From positions 186,001 through 250,000 of the forward strand of contig CAVSZG010000003.1 of the NCBI GenBank assembly GCA_963732405.1: DNA of 64,000 nt, written 5' to 3'. The notes below the pieces were generated by a model. The model had not been told where the DNA came from. It did no database searches and saw only the letters and a list, made by a program, of their open reading frames with translations. Positions 9,342-18,530 of the stretch are shown here, in pieces; the first letter of the stretch is position 1; each line of letters opens with the position of its first letter. The position numbers were made by a program, and so were the translations under genes. This DNA is from JAUIAI01 sp963732405. GTDB taxonomy: Bacteria > Pseudomonadota > Gammaproteobacteria > Burkholderiales > Burkholderiaceae_E.

Positions 9342-10250
9342 ATGAACCCAGGCGTGCCAATCTGGTCGGCGCTGTCACTGGACGACCATGAGTTCCAGTA
9401 CAACCCGCAGAAGGCCTTTCCAAACTTCGCGGATAATCGGCTTTTACTGCAACCTCATAACGATGCGGCGGGCCGGTCGCTGGCCGTCGAACGCGACGTC
9501 GCTTATGGCGATCATCCGCAGCGTCGACTCGATATCTATCGGCCCAGGCGACATGCCGGTCCGACGCCCGTGCACATCTTCCTGCACGGGGGCTATTGGC
9601 GCGCTCAGGACAAGGCGAATTTTGCCTTTGTCGCTGGCACGCTAGTGCCACTCGGTATCACGACAATGATCGCCAACTATGAGTTATGTCCGTCCTCGAC
9701 ACTGGACGAGGTCGTCGAGTCAGCGATCGACGCCTTCGCGTGGATCTGTGCGAATGTCGTGGAGATCGGTGGGGCTGCCGACCAGATTACCTTGTCGGGG
9801 CATTCGGCCGGTGCCCATCTGGGCGCCGAGATCATCGCGCATGACTGGGCAGGGCATGGACCGATACAGCTGGCCGGCGCATTGCTCACCAGTGGCATCT
9901 ACAATCCATTGCCGGCGATGCGGACTTCGGTCAATGCAGACCTGCGGCTCGATGTCGATCTGGCGCGCCGTCATGACATGGAATCGAAAGCCCCGAGGAT
10001 GCGCGGCCCGATTACGCTGCTGGCTGGGGCCAACGAACCCTGGCAATGGGTCGACCAGTCATTTCGCTATTTCCAGACATTGCGTCGCCACGATTACACA
10101 CCGTCACTACACGTGCTGCCCGATTACGGCCATTTCGATATCCTGAACGATTACCTGATGCCAGACAGCGTGACGATTCGTGCGATTCGGCGACATGTCG
10201 GTATCGGATCGGATGGCGACGGATCGCGCATTTCCCTAGCGGGGTATTGA
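9342..10250 (+). CDS. Alpha/beta hydrolase, arylformamidase (kynurenine formamidase)-like
   Basis: This 302-residue hydrolase has the oxyanion-hole motif HGGYWR (about residue 79), a nucleophile elbow SGHSAGAH (about residue 150) and a late catalytic His in DYGHFDIL. This arrangement matches the arylformamidase/kynurenine formamidase-like branch of the alpha/beta hydrolases, cytosolic and without a signal peptide. The start has GGAGG five bases upstream. It is transcribed away from the enolase-superfamily/ABC operon and may share its divergent control region; an ester or formamide of the same substrate could be its target, which is inference. It ends 4 bp before the convergent protease gene. 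Confidence 0.85.
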   Translation: MNPGVPIWSALSLDDHEFQYNPQKAFPNFADNRLLLQPHNDAAGRSLAVERDVAYGDHPQRRLDIYRPRRHAGPTPVHIFLHGGYWRAQDKANFAFVAGTLVPLGITTMIANYELCPSSTLDEVVESAIDAFAWICANVVEIGGAADQITLSGHSAGAHLGAEIIAHDWAGHGPIQLAGALLTSGIYNPLPAMRTSVNADLRLDVDLARRHDMESKAPRMRGPITLLAGANEPWQWVDQSFRYFQTLRRHDYTPSLHVLPDYGHFDILNDYLMPDSVTIRAIRRHVGIGSDGDGSRISLAGY

Positions 10251-10254
10251 CCAT

Positions 10255-12342
10255 TCACTCGAAGCGTTTGATCGGATACACAGCTGGCAGACGGATCCGG
10301 CCCGCGCCTCCTCGCTCGGCCGGTGGTTGTGGCGGTGCGTTCGCCGGAAGACCTGTTTCCTGAACGCTTGCCTCGCCTTGCACTGCCGTGCGCCCACCCG
10401 GAAGACCGTTGGCGAGCCGATTCGCAACCCAGCGCGCGATCTGGGGCGCCGCCACGCTGGTTCCCTGCAAGCTCACCACGGAACCACTGCGCGTGCCGGC
10501 AGCCAACACGCCAGCGAAACCAGCTGAGTCATCGCTGACGCAGACCGCATCGGGTCTGAACGGATCCGCGCTGCCGCCGGATGCTCCGGTCACTGGACCA
10601 CCCGCCGAGTAGGGCGCCATGGTCAATTCCCTGCGCCGCATGCCGCCGATGACGATGGTCTGCGCGCCCGTCGAGATGGCATTGATTGACCCAGCCCGCT
10701 GCACGATACAGGCAGGATCATCCACTTCCTGCTCAAACCCGTCCGGCGAGAACGCTTCATAGCAGGCGTGATCAAAAAACGACTGCCGGCCGCGTGACGG
10801 ATAGCCATACGGCGTATCGTCGCGCTGAATCCATGCCTGCACGAACTGGTCGCTCGTCAGGGTCTCGTTGATCAGCGTCACGGTCCATACGCCCGATGGC
10901 GCGAGCGCGGTTCCTGGATCCAGAAACGCGGTCGGCAATAGCGCAATGAAGAACATGCCACGTTGATTCAAATACGGCCTGGCTTGATAAAACAGCATAC
11001 AGATGGGGTCGCCATTCAGCGTGCCGACCCAGCCGGTGTTGTTCTGTTCAGCCAGCGATGGACTCGCGCCACCTGTTGCGGGAAGCGCCAGCCTGATACT
11101 CATCCGGCTGTCGATGGGCGGCGCATGCTGAAACGGCATCCAGATCTCCATGAAGCTGGAGGTCCGGTCGTCCGGCTGGACCTGCCAGAACAGAGGCTGG
11201 TTGTCGCCAAGGTTATCGAATTGCACGTTGGCATGAAGCCGCTTCAGATGACTGTTGCCGGATGGCAGGACGACTTCGATGGGTGCTTTTTTCCGACGCT
11301 GCTCAATGATGTTGTCCAGTTCCGCCTCGAGCGGCGAGGTCCCGTCGTGCGGTCCGGCGACGAAACCATAACTGAAATTGATAACGATCGGCAGTGGGCC
11401 GCAATGGAGGCGAATAGCAATCTGGTCGGCTCGGTCAATGATGTATCTGACCGCATCCAGCACGAACGGATCGAGCTTTGCCCCGGAGGTATCGGCTGTG
11501 ATCGAGGCAGGCAACTGAACGCAGATGATGGGCCGATCGGCGCAGTCATTCGCCGGGTCTTCGCCCGCCGCCAGATCCATGACATGCGTACCATGGGCGG
11601 CGCCGAGTGCAACGGACTTGAACACCCTGCGGCCAAAATCAGCCTGACCGGTGAGTCGGTAAAACATGTCTTCGTCGAAGAATCCCTGCTGACTGCTCTC
11701 GTCGATCAATGTGTCGATGCCCTTGGTCGGGCCGTTGTCCGTCTTCCAGAACTCGCGACCGTAGATCACCGTCGAAGCGTCGGGGTCACACCGGCCGTCC
11801 TGAACCCAGGCGTTCTCCACACGGGTGGTTCTATCCGATCGTTGAAACCGACAATGACCGAATCCGATACCGTCATCAATGACGCCGACAACCGTCATCT
11901 TCGGGCGTGCCAGACCCTCGGGTGTGACGGTTATGGGCTCCTGCTCGCCACAACGCAGGCTGAAGCTGCCGTTGGCCAACGGGGGACCAATAGCAACTGC
12001 GCGGGCCAGGCGGCTCAGTTCCTTGTCTTGCTGTAGCAATTGGAAGAATTCAAGATTGACCACTGCGGGAAAGAACCGTCTCTTGACCGGCGATTCTTCC
12101 AGATACATGACACTGATACGCAGCAGAGCGGCTTGCTTCCCCGGACCGCCTGAATGATCGAAGGCGTTGCGCAGTTGAACAGCAGTCGCACCATTGCGCA
12201 GTTCCAGAATCACCGGGAACACGCCGATCCCCTCGCCAGGGATGAGGAAATGGCGGCTACCCGGACCGATCGTCGTCCAATAAACGTACGGATCAATATC
12301 CGGGTCGTTCGAGAGGTCGATTCTCTGCCATTTAATGTTCAT
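10255..12342 (-). CDS. Subtilisin-like serine peptidase (S8 family), no signal peptide
   Basis: This 695-residue protein contains a complete S8 catalytic triad: Asp in VVGVIDDGIG (residue 156 or 157), His253 in HGTHVMDLAAG, and Ser629 in GTSVAAPQ. About 150 residues precede the protease domain and no signal peptide or membrane segment is seen, so it may be cytosolic or exported by another route. A long insertion between His and Ser looks like a beta-rich domain (FMEIWMPFQHAPP, GVWTVTLINETL). The C-terminal 60 residues are Pro/Gly-rich. It starts 3 bp after the stop of the PAP2-like gene, so the two are co-expressed. Substrate unknown. It lies near the eCIS locus but transcribes away from it. 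Confidence 0.85.
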   Translation of the reverse strand: MNIKWQRIDLSNDPDIDPYVYWTTIGPGSRHFLIPGEGIGVFPVILELRNGATAVQLRNAFDHSGGPGKQAALLRISVMYLEESPVKRRFFPAVVNLEFFQLLQQDKELSRLARAVAIGPPLANGSFSLRCGEQEPITVTPEGLARPKMTVVGVIDDGIGFGHCRFQRSDRTTRVENAWVQDGRCDPDASTVIYGREFWKTDNGPTKGIDTLIDESSQQGFFDEDMFYRLTGQADFGRRVFKSVALGAAHGTHVMDLAAGEDPANDCADRPIICVQLPASITADTSGAKLDPFVLDAVRYIIDRADQIAIRLHCGPLPIVINFSYGFVAGPHDGTSPLEAELDNIIEQRRKKAPIEVVLPSGNSHLKRLHANVQFDNLGDNQPLFWQVQPDDRTSSFMEIWMPFQHAPPIDSRMSIRLALPATGGASPSLAEQNNTGWVGTLNGDPICMLFYQARPYLNQRGMFFIALLPTAFLDPGTALAPSGVWTVTLINETLTSDQFVQAWIQRDDTPYGYPSRGRQSFFDHACYEAFSPDGFEQEVDDPACIVQRAGSINAISTGAQTIVIGGMRRRELTMAPYSAGGPVTGASGGSADPFRPDAVCVSDDSAGFAGVLAAGTRSGSVVSLQGTSVAAPQIARWVANRLANGLPGGRTAVQGEASVQETGLPANAPPQPPAERGGAGRIRLPAVYPIKRFE

Positions 12343-12345
12343 GGC

Positions 12346-13527
12346 TTACGTCCATTCCAGCAGGGCGTTTTCCCAGACCTTCTTCAGAATCGATTGCGCA
12401 GAGCTGACCAGTGCTTGAGGGCCCAGTGATGAGGCATAGACTGACGATCCCACCTGACCCTGGGTCTGGGTCATTGATGGAATCGAATACAGTGCCTGCC
12501 AATCAAAGTCGTTGGAGAATTTCTCACCATTGAACTCCCATGCGGTAAACTCCGCGGCCTCCATGCAGCGGCTGACCATGTAATTGCCCAGCGTCAGCCC
12601 CAGCATCGCACCGGCAGCGCTGTCGACCGGGAAGTGAACGCCGGCCACCGTCCGATTGATGGCAATTCTGGCTGCCTGCCGGAACAGTTGGATGCTCCAT
12701 CCCTCCTGGGTGCTGTAGATCGGTGATGCCGACGCGCGCAAGAGTCTGGCCAGGACCATCGCCGACGTGAAGGCTTCGGTTGCGTGTCCACTTGGCAGGC
12801 TTCCATGGGCGGGTGTCGGAATCATCGGCTGGATCTGCGCCGAGCATTCAATGGGCCGACGGCAGGCCAGCGCGTGTTTGAGGCGCATCTCGACAAAGTT
12901 GGCCAGGCGCAACGAGGCGTACAACAACTCGAGAGTCCAGGGCGTGCGATCGGGATGCAGAAAGGCGATCGTCGCCAGGAAGTCGAGTGGCAGGTTCATC
13001 TGGGTCAGAATCTCGGCCGCTCGGTCCGTGCGCAGGGCCGCATACTGATTGACAAATGGAAGCTGTTCCAGGAATACGGGCTCGTTGGGCCGGGTCATTC
13101 GAATCATCGGCCGATAAGTGGCCGTGGGTATACCCGAGCCGCTCGCCGGGGACACATTGAGATGCCAGATTGCCATGGCAGAACTGGCGCTCGGATCGGA
13201 GAAGCCGATGGTCGAGAACAACTCGAAATCGATCAGACTGGCTCGCACCCAGGGCGACCAAAGCGTCAGATTTTCCGGGGCATTGAGTGGGTGCTCTGGC
13301 GGCATTTGGCTGATGTTCTGCCAGTAACCCGAGATGCCATTGCGATTGGCCATGAATGCTTCGGCGTGAATTGGCGAGGCGAAGCTGCCGAAACCTGCGG
13401 AACCGGACACGCCGCCAAATCCGCCAAATCCGCCGAAGCCGCCGAAGCCGCCAAATCCTCCAAACCCACCGAAGCCTCCAAAACCCCCGAAGCCGCCGGC
13501 GGTCGATTCCGGTTTCATCGCGCTCAT
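12346..13527 (-). CDS. PAP2-superfamily (vanadium haloperoxidase-like) protein with Gly-Gly-Phe tail
   Basis: This 393-residue protein has the acid-phosphatase/vanadium-haloperoxidase core: SLPSGHATEAF (phosphate/vanadate-binding SGH) near residue 247 and HFPVDSAAGAMLG (second Arg/His-type motif region) near residue 297. It resembles soluble vanadium-dependent haloperoxidase-like proteins more than membrane PAP2 lipid phosphatases, since no helical membrane bundle is evident. The first 46 residues are unusual: nine perfect Gly-Gly-Phe triplets at residues 11-37, then a Ser/Gly-rich linker. The gene is followed 3 bp later by the S8 peptidase gene. Whether it is a phosphatase or a peroxidase cannot be decided here. 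Confidence 0.8.
   Translation of the reverse strand: MSAMKPESTAGGFGGFGGFGGFGGFGGFGGFGGFGGFGGVSGSAGFGSFASPIHAEAFMANRNGISGYWQNISQMPPEHPLNAPENLTLWSPWVRASLIDFELFSTIGFSDPSASSAMAIWHLNVSPASGSGIPTATYRPMIRMTRPNEPVFLEQLPFVNQYAALRTDRAAEILTQMNLPLDFLATIAFLHPDRTPWTLELLYASLRLANFVEMRLKHALACRRPIECSAQIQPMIPTPAHGSLPSGHATEAFTSAMVLARLLRASASPIYSTQEGWSIQLFRQAARIAINRTVAGVHFPVDSAAGAMLGLTLGNYMVSRCMEAAEFTAWEFNGEKFSNDFDWQALYSIPSMTQTQGQVGSSVYASSLGPQALVSSAQSILKKVWENALLEWT
13417..13497 (-). repeat. In-frame tandem 9-bp repeat encoding nine Gly-Gly-Phe units
   Basis: Nine near-identical 9-bp units sit in the 5' end of the PAP2-like gene and code for consecutive Gly-Gly-Phe triplets. Units differ only at third codon positions (for example ccgaagccg versus ccaaatccg on the plus strand). 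The number of units could change by slippage without breaking the frame. Confidence 0.9.
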
Positions 13528-13588
13528 CGTGTTGTCCTCCCCAATGGATTCTGTTGAATAGGATAAGGCCGGTCGGAATGTGCCTGGC

Positions 13589-15385
13589 TCACTCCGGGAT
13601 CCCGACCTTCCTCAACAGGCCGGCAAACTGCCGGCCAACCTCGAATGATGCACTGGGCGAGCGGCTGAGCCAGCCTGACACGGTCAGGCCGGGGTCCAGC
13701 GCCAGCAAAGCCTGGGCAACCGCCCTGGCTTCATCCCGTTGACCGAGCTGCCAGTGTGAAACCGCCAACACGCGCAATGTCGACGTATGGGTGCGGTTCG
13801 CGCGCAATGACTGCTTGGACAACTGGAGCGCGCGTTGATAATCGCCGGCAGAGAAGCTGGCAGATGCGGCAAGCGAATCGTAAAAAAAACGGTGCGGATC
13901 CAGCGGTGACAACGCCAATGCGCGCTGCGTATCACCAACTGCCTGACCGGCATCGCCCTTGAAGGCGGCCAGCGTGCCTCGAAGTAACCAGGCCATCGAA
14001 AAGTTGGGACTGATCTCAAGAGCCCTGTCATAACGCTCCTGGGCCACATCCAGCCGTCTGAGCAGATTGGTATGCACGAATCCGTCGATGGTCAGCGCCA
14101 GTACACAATCCGGATCGGCGTCCAGCGCACGTTTGGTGCAGTCCATGGCCAGATAGGTATCCCGCGCCGGATCCTCCGACCACCCTTGTTGAACCCGCAG
14201 AACATGCCAGTGGGCCAACCAGGCATTGGGAATCGGTTGACCGCCTCCGCGATCGACCAGCGTGTACAGCAGTGCCTGAGCCCGTTGAAAATCGGCCTGC
14301 GACAGCCGGTGCATCAGGGCGATCGCGCCAATCAGCAGGGTACAAGCCCTCAGGGTGGGCAGGGGCCGCGATCGCGACAGCTGCAACTCCCGTGAAACGA
14401 CAGCCTGCCCGATCGAACTCACCAGGGTATTGACCAATTCCTGGCTGCCACTGAAAATGCCGGCGATGGGTTCAGAGATGCGATCGGACCACAGGATATT
14501 GCCGGATCTTGCATCGGTCAGTTCTACATCGAGTCGAATCTTCTGGTTTGCGCATCGATAGACACCGGTCACCAGATAGTCTGCCTTCAGAAAGCTCCTG
14601 ATGTCGTTGTGATCAATGGACCGGCCGCTGAATGCCGTGGTCGACAGGCGGGAGATCACGTTCAAGTTCGGATTCTGGGCGAGCGTGGCGATGGTTTCAT
14701 CGGCCAGAATCTGACCGAAAACCACATTCTCAGGTTCGACGACCAATCCCTTGAACGGGATGACCGCGATGGTGGGCAACAAAGAATCGGTCTCGGCGCC
14801 GGCATGAATGATCGGCGTGGGCCCGGGAGGCCCGATCCGGTAGGCCCGGATCGGCTCTCGAATGTGCCGCACATAACACTCACCCAGATCTTCCACGTCT
14901 GCATCAAGACTCGCCGTGAGTCGGCCTCGGGCACCCGCCGAGATAATGACTTCGTCGCGCCCGGCGAGCGACATCAATCGCGCGGCCAGGTTGACCCCGC
15001 GGCCGTAGATGTCATTGCGCTCGATGACAACGTCGTCCGCATCAATGCCCATGCGCAGGTAGATCCTGCTCTCGTCTGGCAGACAGGCATTCAGCGATTG
15101 ATTGACCCGCTGGATATCGAACGCTGATTCAACCGCATGGAGCACTTCGTCAAACTCGAGAAGCAGGCCGTCTCCGGTGGATTTGACCATGCGACCGTGG
15201 TGACGCGGGATGGTGTACGAAACAATGTGATTGACCAGCTCAACCCATTTCGTAATCGTGCCTGTCTCGTCGAGTTCGAATAGTCGCACCGATTCAACAA
15301 TATCGACGAACAAGACCGCCTTCAAGGTCCGATTGATGACCCAGTGACTCTGATCTCCCCTGGCTTCGGGTCCGTCGGTGACCAT
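13589..15385 (-). CDS. Class III adenylate/guanylate cyclase with TolB-like and TPR domains
   Basis: This 598-residue protein begins with a class III nucleotide cyclase catalytic domain: the first metal Asp in VLFVDIVES (about residue 28), substrate contacts in VKSTGDGLLLEF (about residues 66-77), and GRGVNLAARL (about residues 127-136). A TolB/FlgO-like domain follows (IAVIPFKGL to IAGIFSGSQELVNTL), then several TPR helices to the C-terminus. No membrane segment is seen, so it is a soluble enzyme likely making cAMP or cGMP in response to a protein partner. A Crp/Fnr-type regulator is encoded at 19830. The gene diverges from the eCIS cargo gene across 307 bp. Confidence 0.9.
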   Translation of the reverse strand: MVTDGPEARGDQSHWVINRTLKAVLFVDIVESVRLFELDETGTITKWVELVNHIVSYTIPRHHGRMVKSTGDGLLLEFDEVLHAVESAFDIQRVNQSLNACLPDESRIYLRMGIDADDVVIERNDIYGRGVNLAARLMSLAGRDEVIISAGARGRLTASLDADVEDLGECYVRHIREPIRAYRIGPPGPTPIIHAGAETDSLLPTIAVIPFKGLVVEPENVVFGQILADETIATLAQNPNLNVISRLSTTAFSGRSIDHNDIRSFLKADYLVTGVYRCANQKIRLDVELTDARSGNILWSDRISEPIAGIFSGSQELVNTLVSSIGQAVVSRELQLSRSRPLPTLRACTLLIGAIALMHRLSQADFQRAQALLYTLVDRGGGQPIPNAWLAHWHVLRVQQGWSEDPARDTYLAMDCTKRALDADPDCVLALTIDGFVHTNLLRRLDVAQERYDRALEISPNFSMAWLLRGTLAAFKGDAGQAVGDTQRALALSPLDPHRFFYDSLAASASFSAGDYQRALQLSKQSLRANRTHTSTLRVLAVSHWQLGQRDEARAVAQALLALDPGLTVSGWLSRSPSASFEVGRQFAGLLRKVGIPE

Positions 15386-15692
15386 CTATCGTCGCTTCTC
15401 GTAAAGGCTCAGGATAGTCCCTAACGCGGCCGCGTCCAATGGGTCAGGACTCTGGTGCAATGGCTTCCCCCGGTGCTACCCATTAAAGGGCATGGTCGAC
15501 TGAGCAATCTGTCCGTGCCATTGCGATCAATGGCGATTATTTCGTCAGGCGACTTGATACCAGAGAAGTGCAGGTGCTCGCATCCCCAACATGGTCAATG
15601 GCGGCGCCTGCCGGCGAGTCGGATCGGGGGTCTGGCTATCGCGAGGGGAAACAGGCGATTGGTATGATGTGCCTTGTTCACCGGGGGTGATC
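15386..15692. other. Divergent intergenic region, cyclase / eCIS cargo
   Basis: These 307 bp separate the leftward cyclase gene from the rightward DUF4157 cargo gene and must hold at least one promoter in each direction. I see no convincing sigma-70 box, tRNA, strong dyad or small gene. The cargo frame stays open upstream to 15591, but without a good ribosome site. Confidence 0.4.
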
Positions 15693-17495
15693 ATGTCAGC
15701 TCACAAGTCTGCAATTTATGCGGGTGCGACCGTGAGATCGGTCGGCGATCGGCGGCCGAAGGTCGCCAAGCGTGTTGGCCCATCGACGGCAGCGTCGACA
15801 CTCAAGATGGCGGGTCGGGATGGCAGACTCTGGCCGCGGTCGGTTACCCTGGCCAATGCGCTCCATTTGCAAAGGGCGGTGGGCAATCGGGCCGTTGGCG
15901 AAATGTTGGATCGACCGTCGGGCATCGTCGGTGCTGAGTTGTCCCCTCGATCGAACGGCTCGACAGCGCAACTGCGAGGTCCGGTGCGGGACACTATCGA
16001 AGAACTGTCGGGATTTTCCCTGGGTAATGTGACAGTTCACTATGACTCGCCCCAACCGGCCCGGGTGCAGGCTCTGGCCTATACCCAGGGCATGCACATC
16101 TACTTGGCACCCGGGCAGCAACAGCACCTGGGCCATGAGGCCTGGCATGTCGTTCAGCAGATGCAGGGGCGGGTGCGCCCGACTCTGCGGCTGCCTGGGG
16201 GTGTCCTCGTCAATGACGAGCCGACCCTGGAACGGGAGGCTCATGCCCAAGGTGCGCAAGTCGCTCGCATCGGACATCGCCCCGGGCTGGCGGAGCCGCA
16301 TCCCGCGCTGCGGAATGATTCGCTCTTCGCACACCCAACAGTTCAGTCGGCGGATGCAGTGATTCAGCGCGTGATCGCCAATTCGGACCCCGTATGGGGT
16401 CCACTGGATGCGTGTGGCGAGGGGGTCGAGGTGACCGTAGATCAACTGGGTCCGGGGCATGCCGATGGCACGAGGACGACCAATACAGCGGGCTTTATTT
16501 CCTACGAGCGTCAGCAGTTGTTTACTGCCGCAACCAAAGGACGTGAGTATTGCCAGGGACATCTGCTCAACGCCGATTGGGGTGGGCCTGGTAATGACGC
16601 CAAAAATCTGACCGCGTTCCCACAGAAGCCGACGAACAAGGATCACCTGGAACACGCTGAAAAAGTCATCAGAAAGGGCATGGAATCCCGTGGCGCCATC
16701 CCCGGAAAATGGTTCAAATACCATGTCAAGGTGGACTATGGCACTGCGTCGGTGGGTTATCTCATGAAGCGGGTGGGTTACGATCAAGCCGATCCGATCA
16801 GCCGGACTGCGTTTGATGCACTCTATGGGCAAAGCGGCGTTACCAGCAGCCTCGCCAACTTCCGCTATGCGAACCGATTGACCGCAGACTGGGTTGAGCT
16901 CGATCGCAGTACCGGTACCTCGATCGCCGGTACGGACCAATCCGTCGTACTCGCGATCCCGAGTCCGCTGTCGTTCGTCAACACGATCCAGAAGCGTCAG
17001 GTCCGGTATCCGGGACAGCAAGCCAGCTCCTGGCATGGTCCGATACACATGACGAAATACAAGGAACCCATGATCTGGACCAAGACGATTAACGGAGCCG
17101 CGTTCAGTGGTCGGCCTTATGCGCCGCCTGCAACCTGGGAAGGGCTCGACGCTGCACGTGACAATGCGATTGATCTGGCCAAGAACACACCGGGCACCGA
17201 ATACGCAAAGCGGGTAGACCACTATCAACGCGGATTGCTGGACGAGCGAGCCGGCAGCGCAGTCCTCGCCTATGGGCGGGCCTATACCTTTGGACGAGCC
17301 GATTACCACGCAGGCAAGAATGCGGCCAGGGAGAATCTGGCCGCGCCCAGACCCGTCCAGGTGGGCGAGGCACTAGTGGGCTGCGCGGTTAGTCCTGTAA
17401 CGCATGACGAGCCCGGGCAACGGCAGCCAGAATCTTTTCGGAGTCAGCGGTCCAGACGAACGGCTTGGCAAGATGGTCGTTGTGAACGTCGATGA
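15693..17495 (+). pseudogene. eCIS DUF4157 cargo protein with nuclease-like domain, 5' part, cut by IS630
   Basis: The ATG at 15693 has GGGGG five bases upstream. The N-terminus carries a LQRAVGNRAVGEML motif shared with the other cargo protein here. A DUF4157 domain follows with HEAWH (about residues 148-152), the metallopeptidase-like signature of eCIS-associated proteins. Next is a region with YCQGHLLNADWGGPG and NLTAFPQKPTNKDH (about residues 286-310), which resembles His-Asn metal-dependent nuclease toxins. The true gene runs to 17375, where an IS630-family element is inserted; the frame then reads into the element and stops at 17495. Joining base 17375 to 18531 restores an 810-residue protein. 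Likely an injected nuclease toxin, now broken. Confidence 0.85.
17376..17400. repeat. IS630 terminal inverted repeat, left
   Basis: Reads GTGGGCTGCGCGGTTAGTCC then TGTAA. It matches the reverse complement of the right end at 19 of 25 positions. The transposase stop codon lies inside it. Confidence 0.9.
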
Positions 17496-18462
17496 ATCGT
17501 TCGACCTCTTGGATCAGGTCGCGTACGCTGGTGAATACACCGCGGTACAGCGAACGGCGTTCGAGTTGGGAGAACCACCCTTCGACGGCGTTGAGCCAGG
17601 ACGAGCTGGTCGGGGTGAAGTGAAACTGAACGCGCGGATGCCGTTTGAGCCAGTTGCTGACCTCTTGGGTCTTGTGCGCACTGAGGTTGTCCAGGACGAT
17701 GTGTAGATCCTTGTCCTTCGGGGTCTTCTTTTCCACCATCTTCATGAAACCCAGGAACTCTTCAGACTTGCACGACTGGCCCATCTTCCCGATCACCTGG
17801 CCGTTGAGCACATTGAAGGCAGCGAACAGGCAGGCCGTGCCGTGGCGCTTGTAGTCATGCGTGCGGCTGGCCACTCGCCCAGGACTCAGCGGCAACCCCG
17901 GTTGCGTTCGATCCAGCGCCTGGATCTGGCTCTTCTCGTCCACGCACAGAACCAGCGCATTGGTGGGCGGGTCCATGTACAACCCAACGATATCGATCAC
18001 CTTGTCGGCGAAGTGCGGATCGTTGCTGATCTTGAAGGTCTTGATGCGGTGCGGCTTCAGATCGGCTGCCTTCCAGATCTGACGAACCTGCCAGGTACTC
18101 ACCCCTGCATACTGGGCCATCAGGCGAATGCTCCAGTGAGTAGCTTCCTGCGGAACCTTCTCGGTGGTCAGTTTGAGTACGCGTCGCACGATCTTGTCAT
18201 CGATCACGCTCGGGCGTCCCGAGCGGGGCAGGTCCCGCAACCCATCGATGCCCATTTCCTCATATCGATGCATCCACCGATACACCGTCTTGGGTGCCAC
18301 CCGTTGGGCCGCCGCGATCTGCGCCGCACCCGTGCCCTCGTCCAACGCCAGAACGATCCGCGCGCGGGTCGCTTCGCCTTGCGCCAGAGTGGGCATCTTC
18401 AACCACTTCTCAAGCCTGGCCCGATCACCGCGCTTGAGACGAAAAGTGTCTGCTGTAGTCAT
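17389..18462 (-). CDS. IS630-family transposase
   Basis: This transposase has 357 residues and looks intact. A helix-turn-helix region occupies the N-terminal third (AAAQRVAPKTVYRWMHRYEE). The DDE catalytic triad is visible: Asp in LCVDEKSQ, Asp in IVLDNLSAHK, and Glu in WLNAVEGWFSQLERR. The spacing and the SSSWLNAVEGWF context are typical of IS630. The gene fills the element between its two terminal repeats and reads opposite to the host cargo gene. With triad, repeats and TA duplications all present, the element could be recently active; other copies in the genome are likely but not visible here. Confidence 0.95.
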   Translation of the reverse strand: MTTADTFRLKRGDRARLEKWLKMPTLAQGEATRARIVLALDEGTGAAQIAAAQRVAPKTVYRWMHRYEEMGIDGLRDLPRSGRPSVIDDKIVRRVLKLTTEKVPQEATHWSIRLMAQYAGVSTWQVRQIWKAADLKPHRIKTFKISNDPHFADKVIDIVGLYMDPPTNALVLCVDEKSQIQALDRTQPGLPLSPGRVASRTHDYKRHGTACLFAAFNVLNGQVIGKMGQSCKSEEFLGFMKMVEKKTPKDKDLHIVLDNLSAHKTQEVSNWLKRHPRVQFHFTPTSSSWLNAVEGWFSQLERRSLYRGVFTSVRDLIQEVERFIDVHNDHLAKPFVWTADSEKILAAVARARHALQD

Positions 18463-18503
18463 CGCAGCAGTATGCGAGCAAATGCAGCGGTGAGCCAGAT
18501 GTA

Positions 18504-18528
18504 TTACAGTACTTTACGCTCAGACCAC
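18504..18528. repeat. IS630 terminal inverted repeat, right
   Basis: Its reverse complement begins GTGGTCTGAGCG and ends in TACTGTAA, matching the left end at 19 of 25 positions. It is directly followed by the duplicated TA. Confidence 0.9.
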
Positions 18529-18530
18529 TA

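Larger units (their letters stand above)
17376..18528. mobile_element. IS630-family insertion sequence, 1153 bp, with TA target duplication
   Basis: The element is bounded by imperfect terminal inverted repeats (19 of 25 positions match) and flanked on each side by TA (17374-17375 and 18529-18530), the target duplication expected of IS630/Tc1-mariner elements. It carries one transposase gene on the minus strand. Removing the element and one TA rejoins the host reading frame exactly, which proves the boundaries and shows a single clean insertion. Confidence 0.95.

Noticed and set aside
13417..13497. Short tandem repeats as a possible CRISPR array
   Set aside because: Units are 9 bp and contiguous, with no spacers, and encode Gly-Gly-Phe in frame.
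15696..17309. 537-residue open frame on the minus strand inside the DUF4157 cargo gene
   Set aside because: It is antisense to a gene with clear domain motifs and a good ribosome site, and its translation shows no family pattern.
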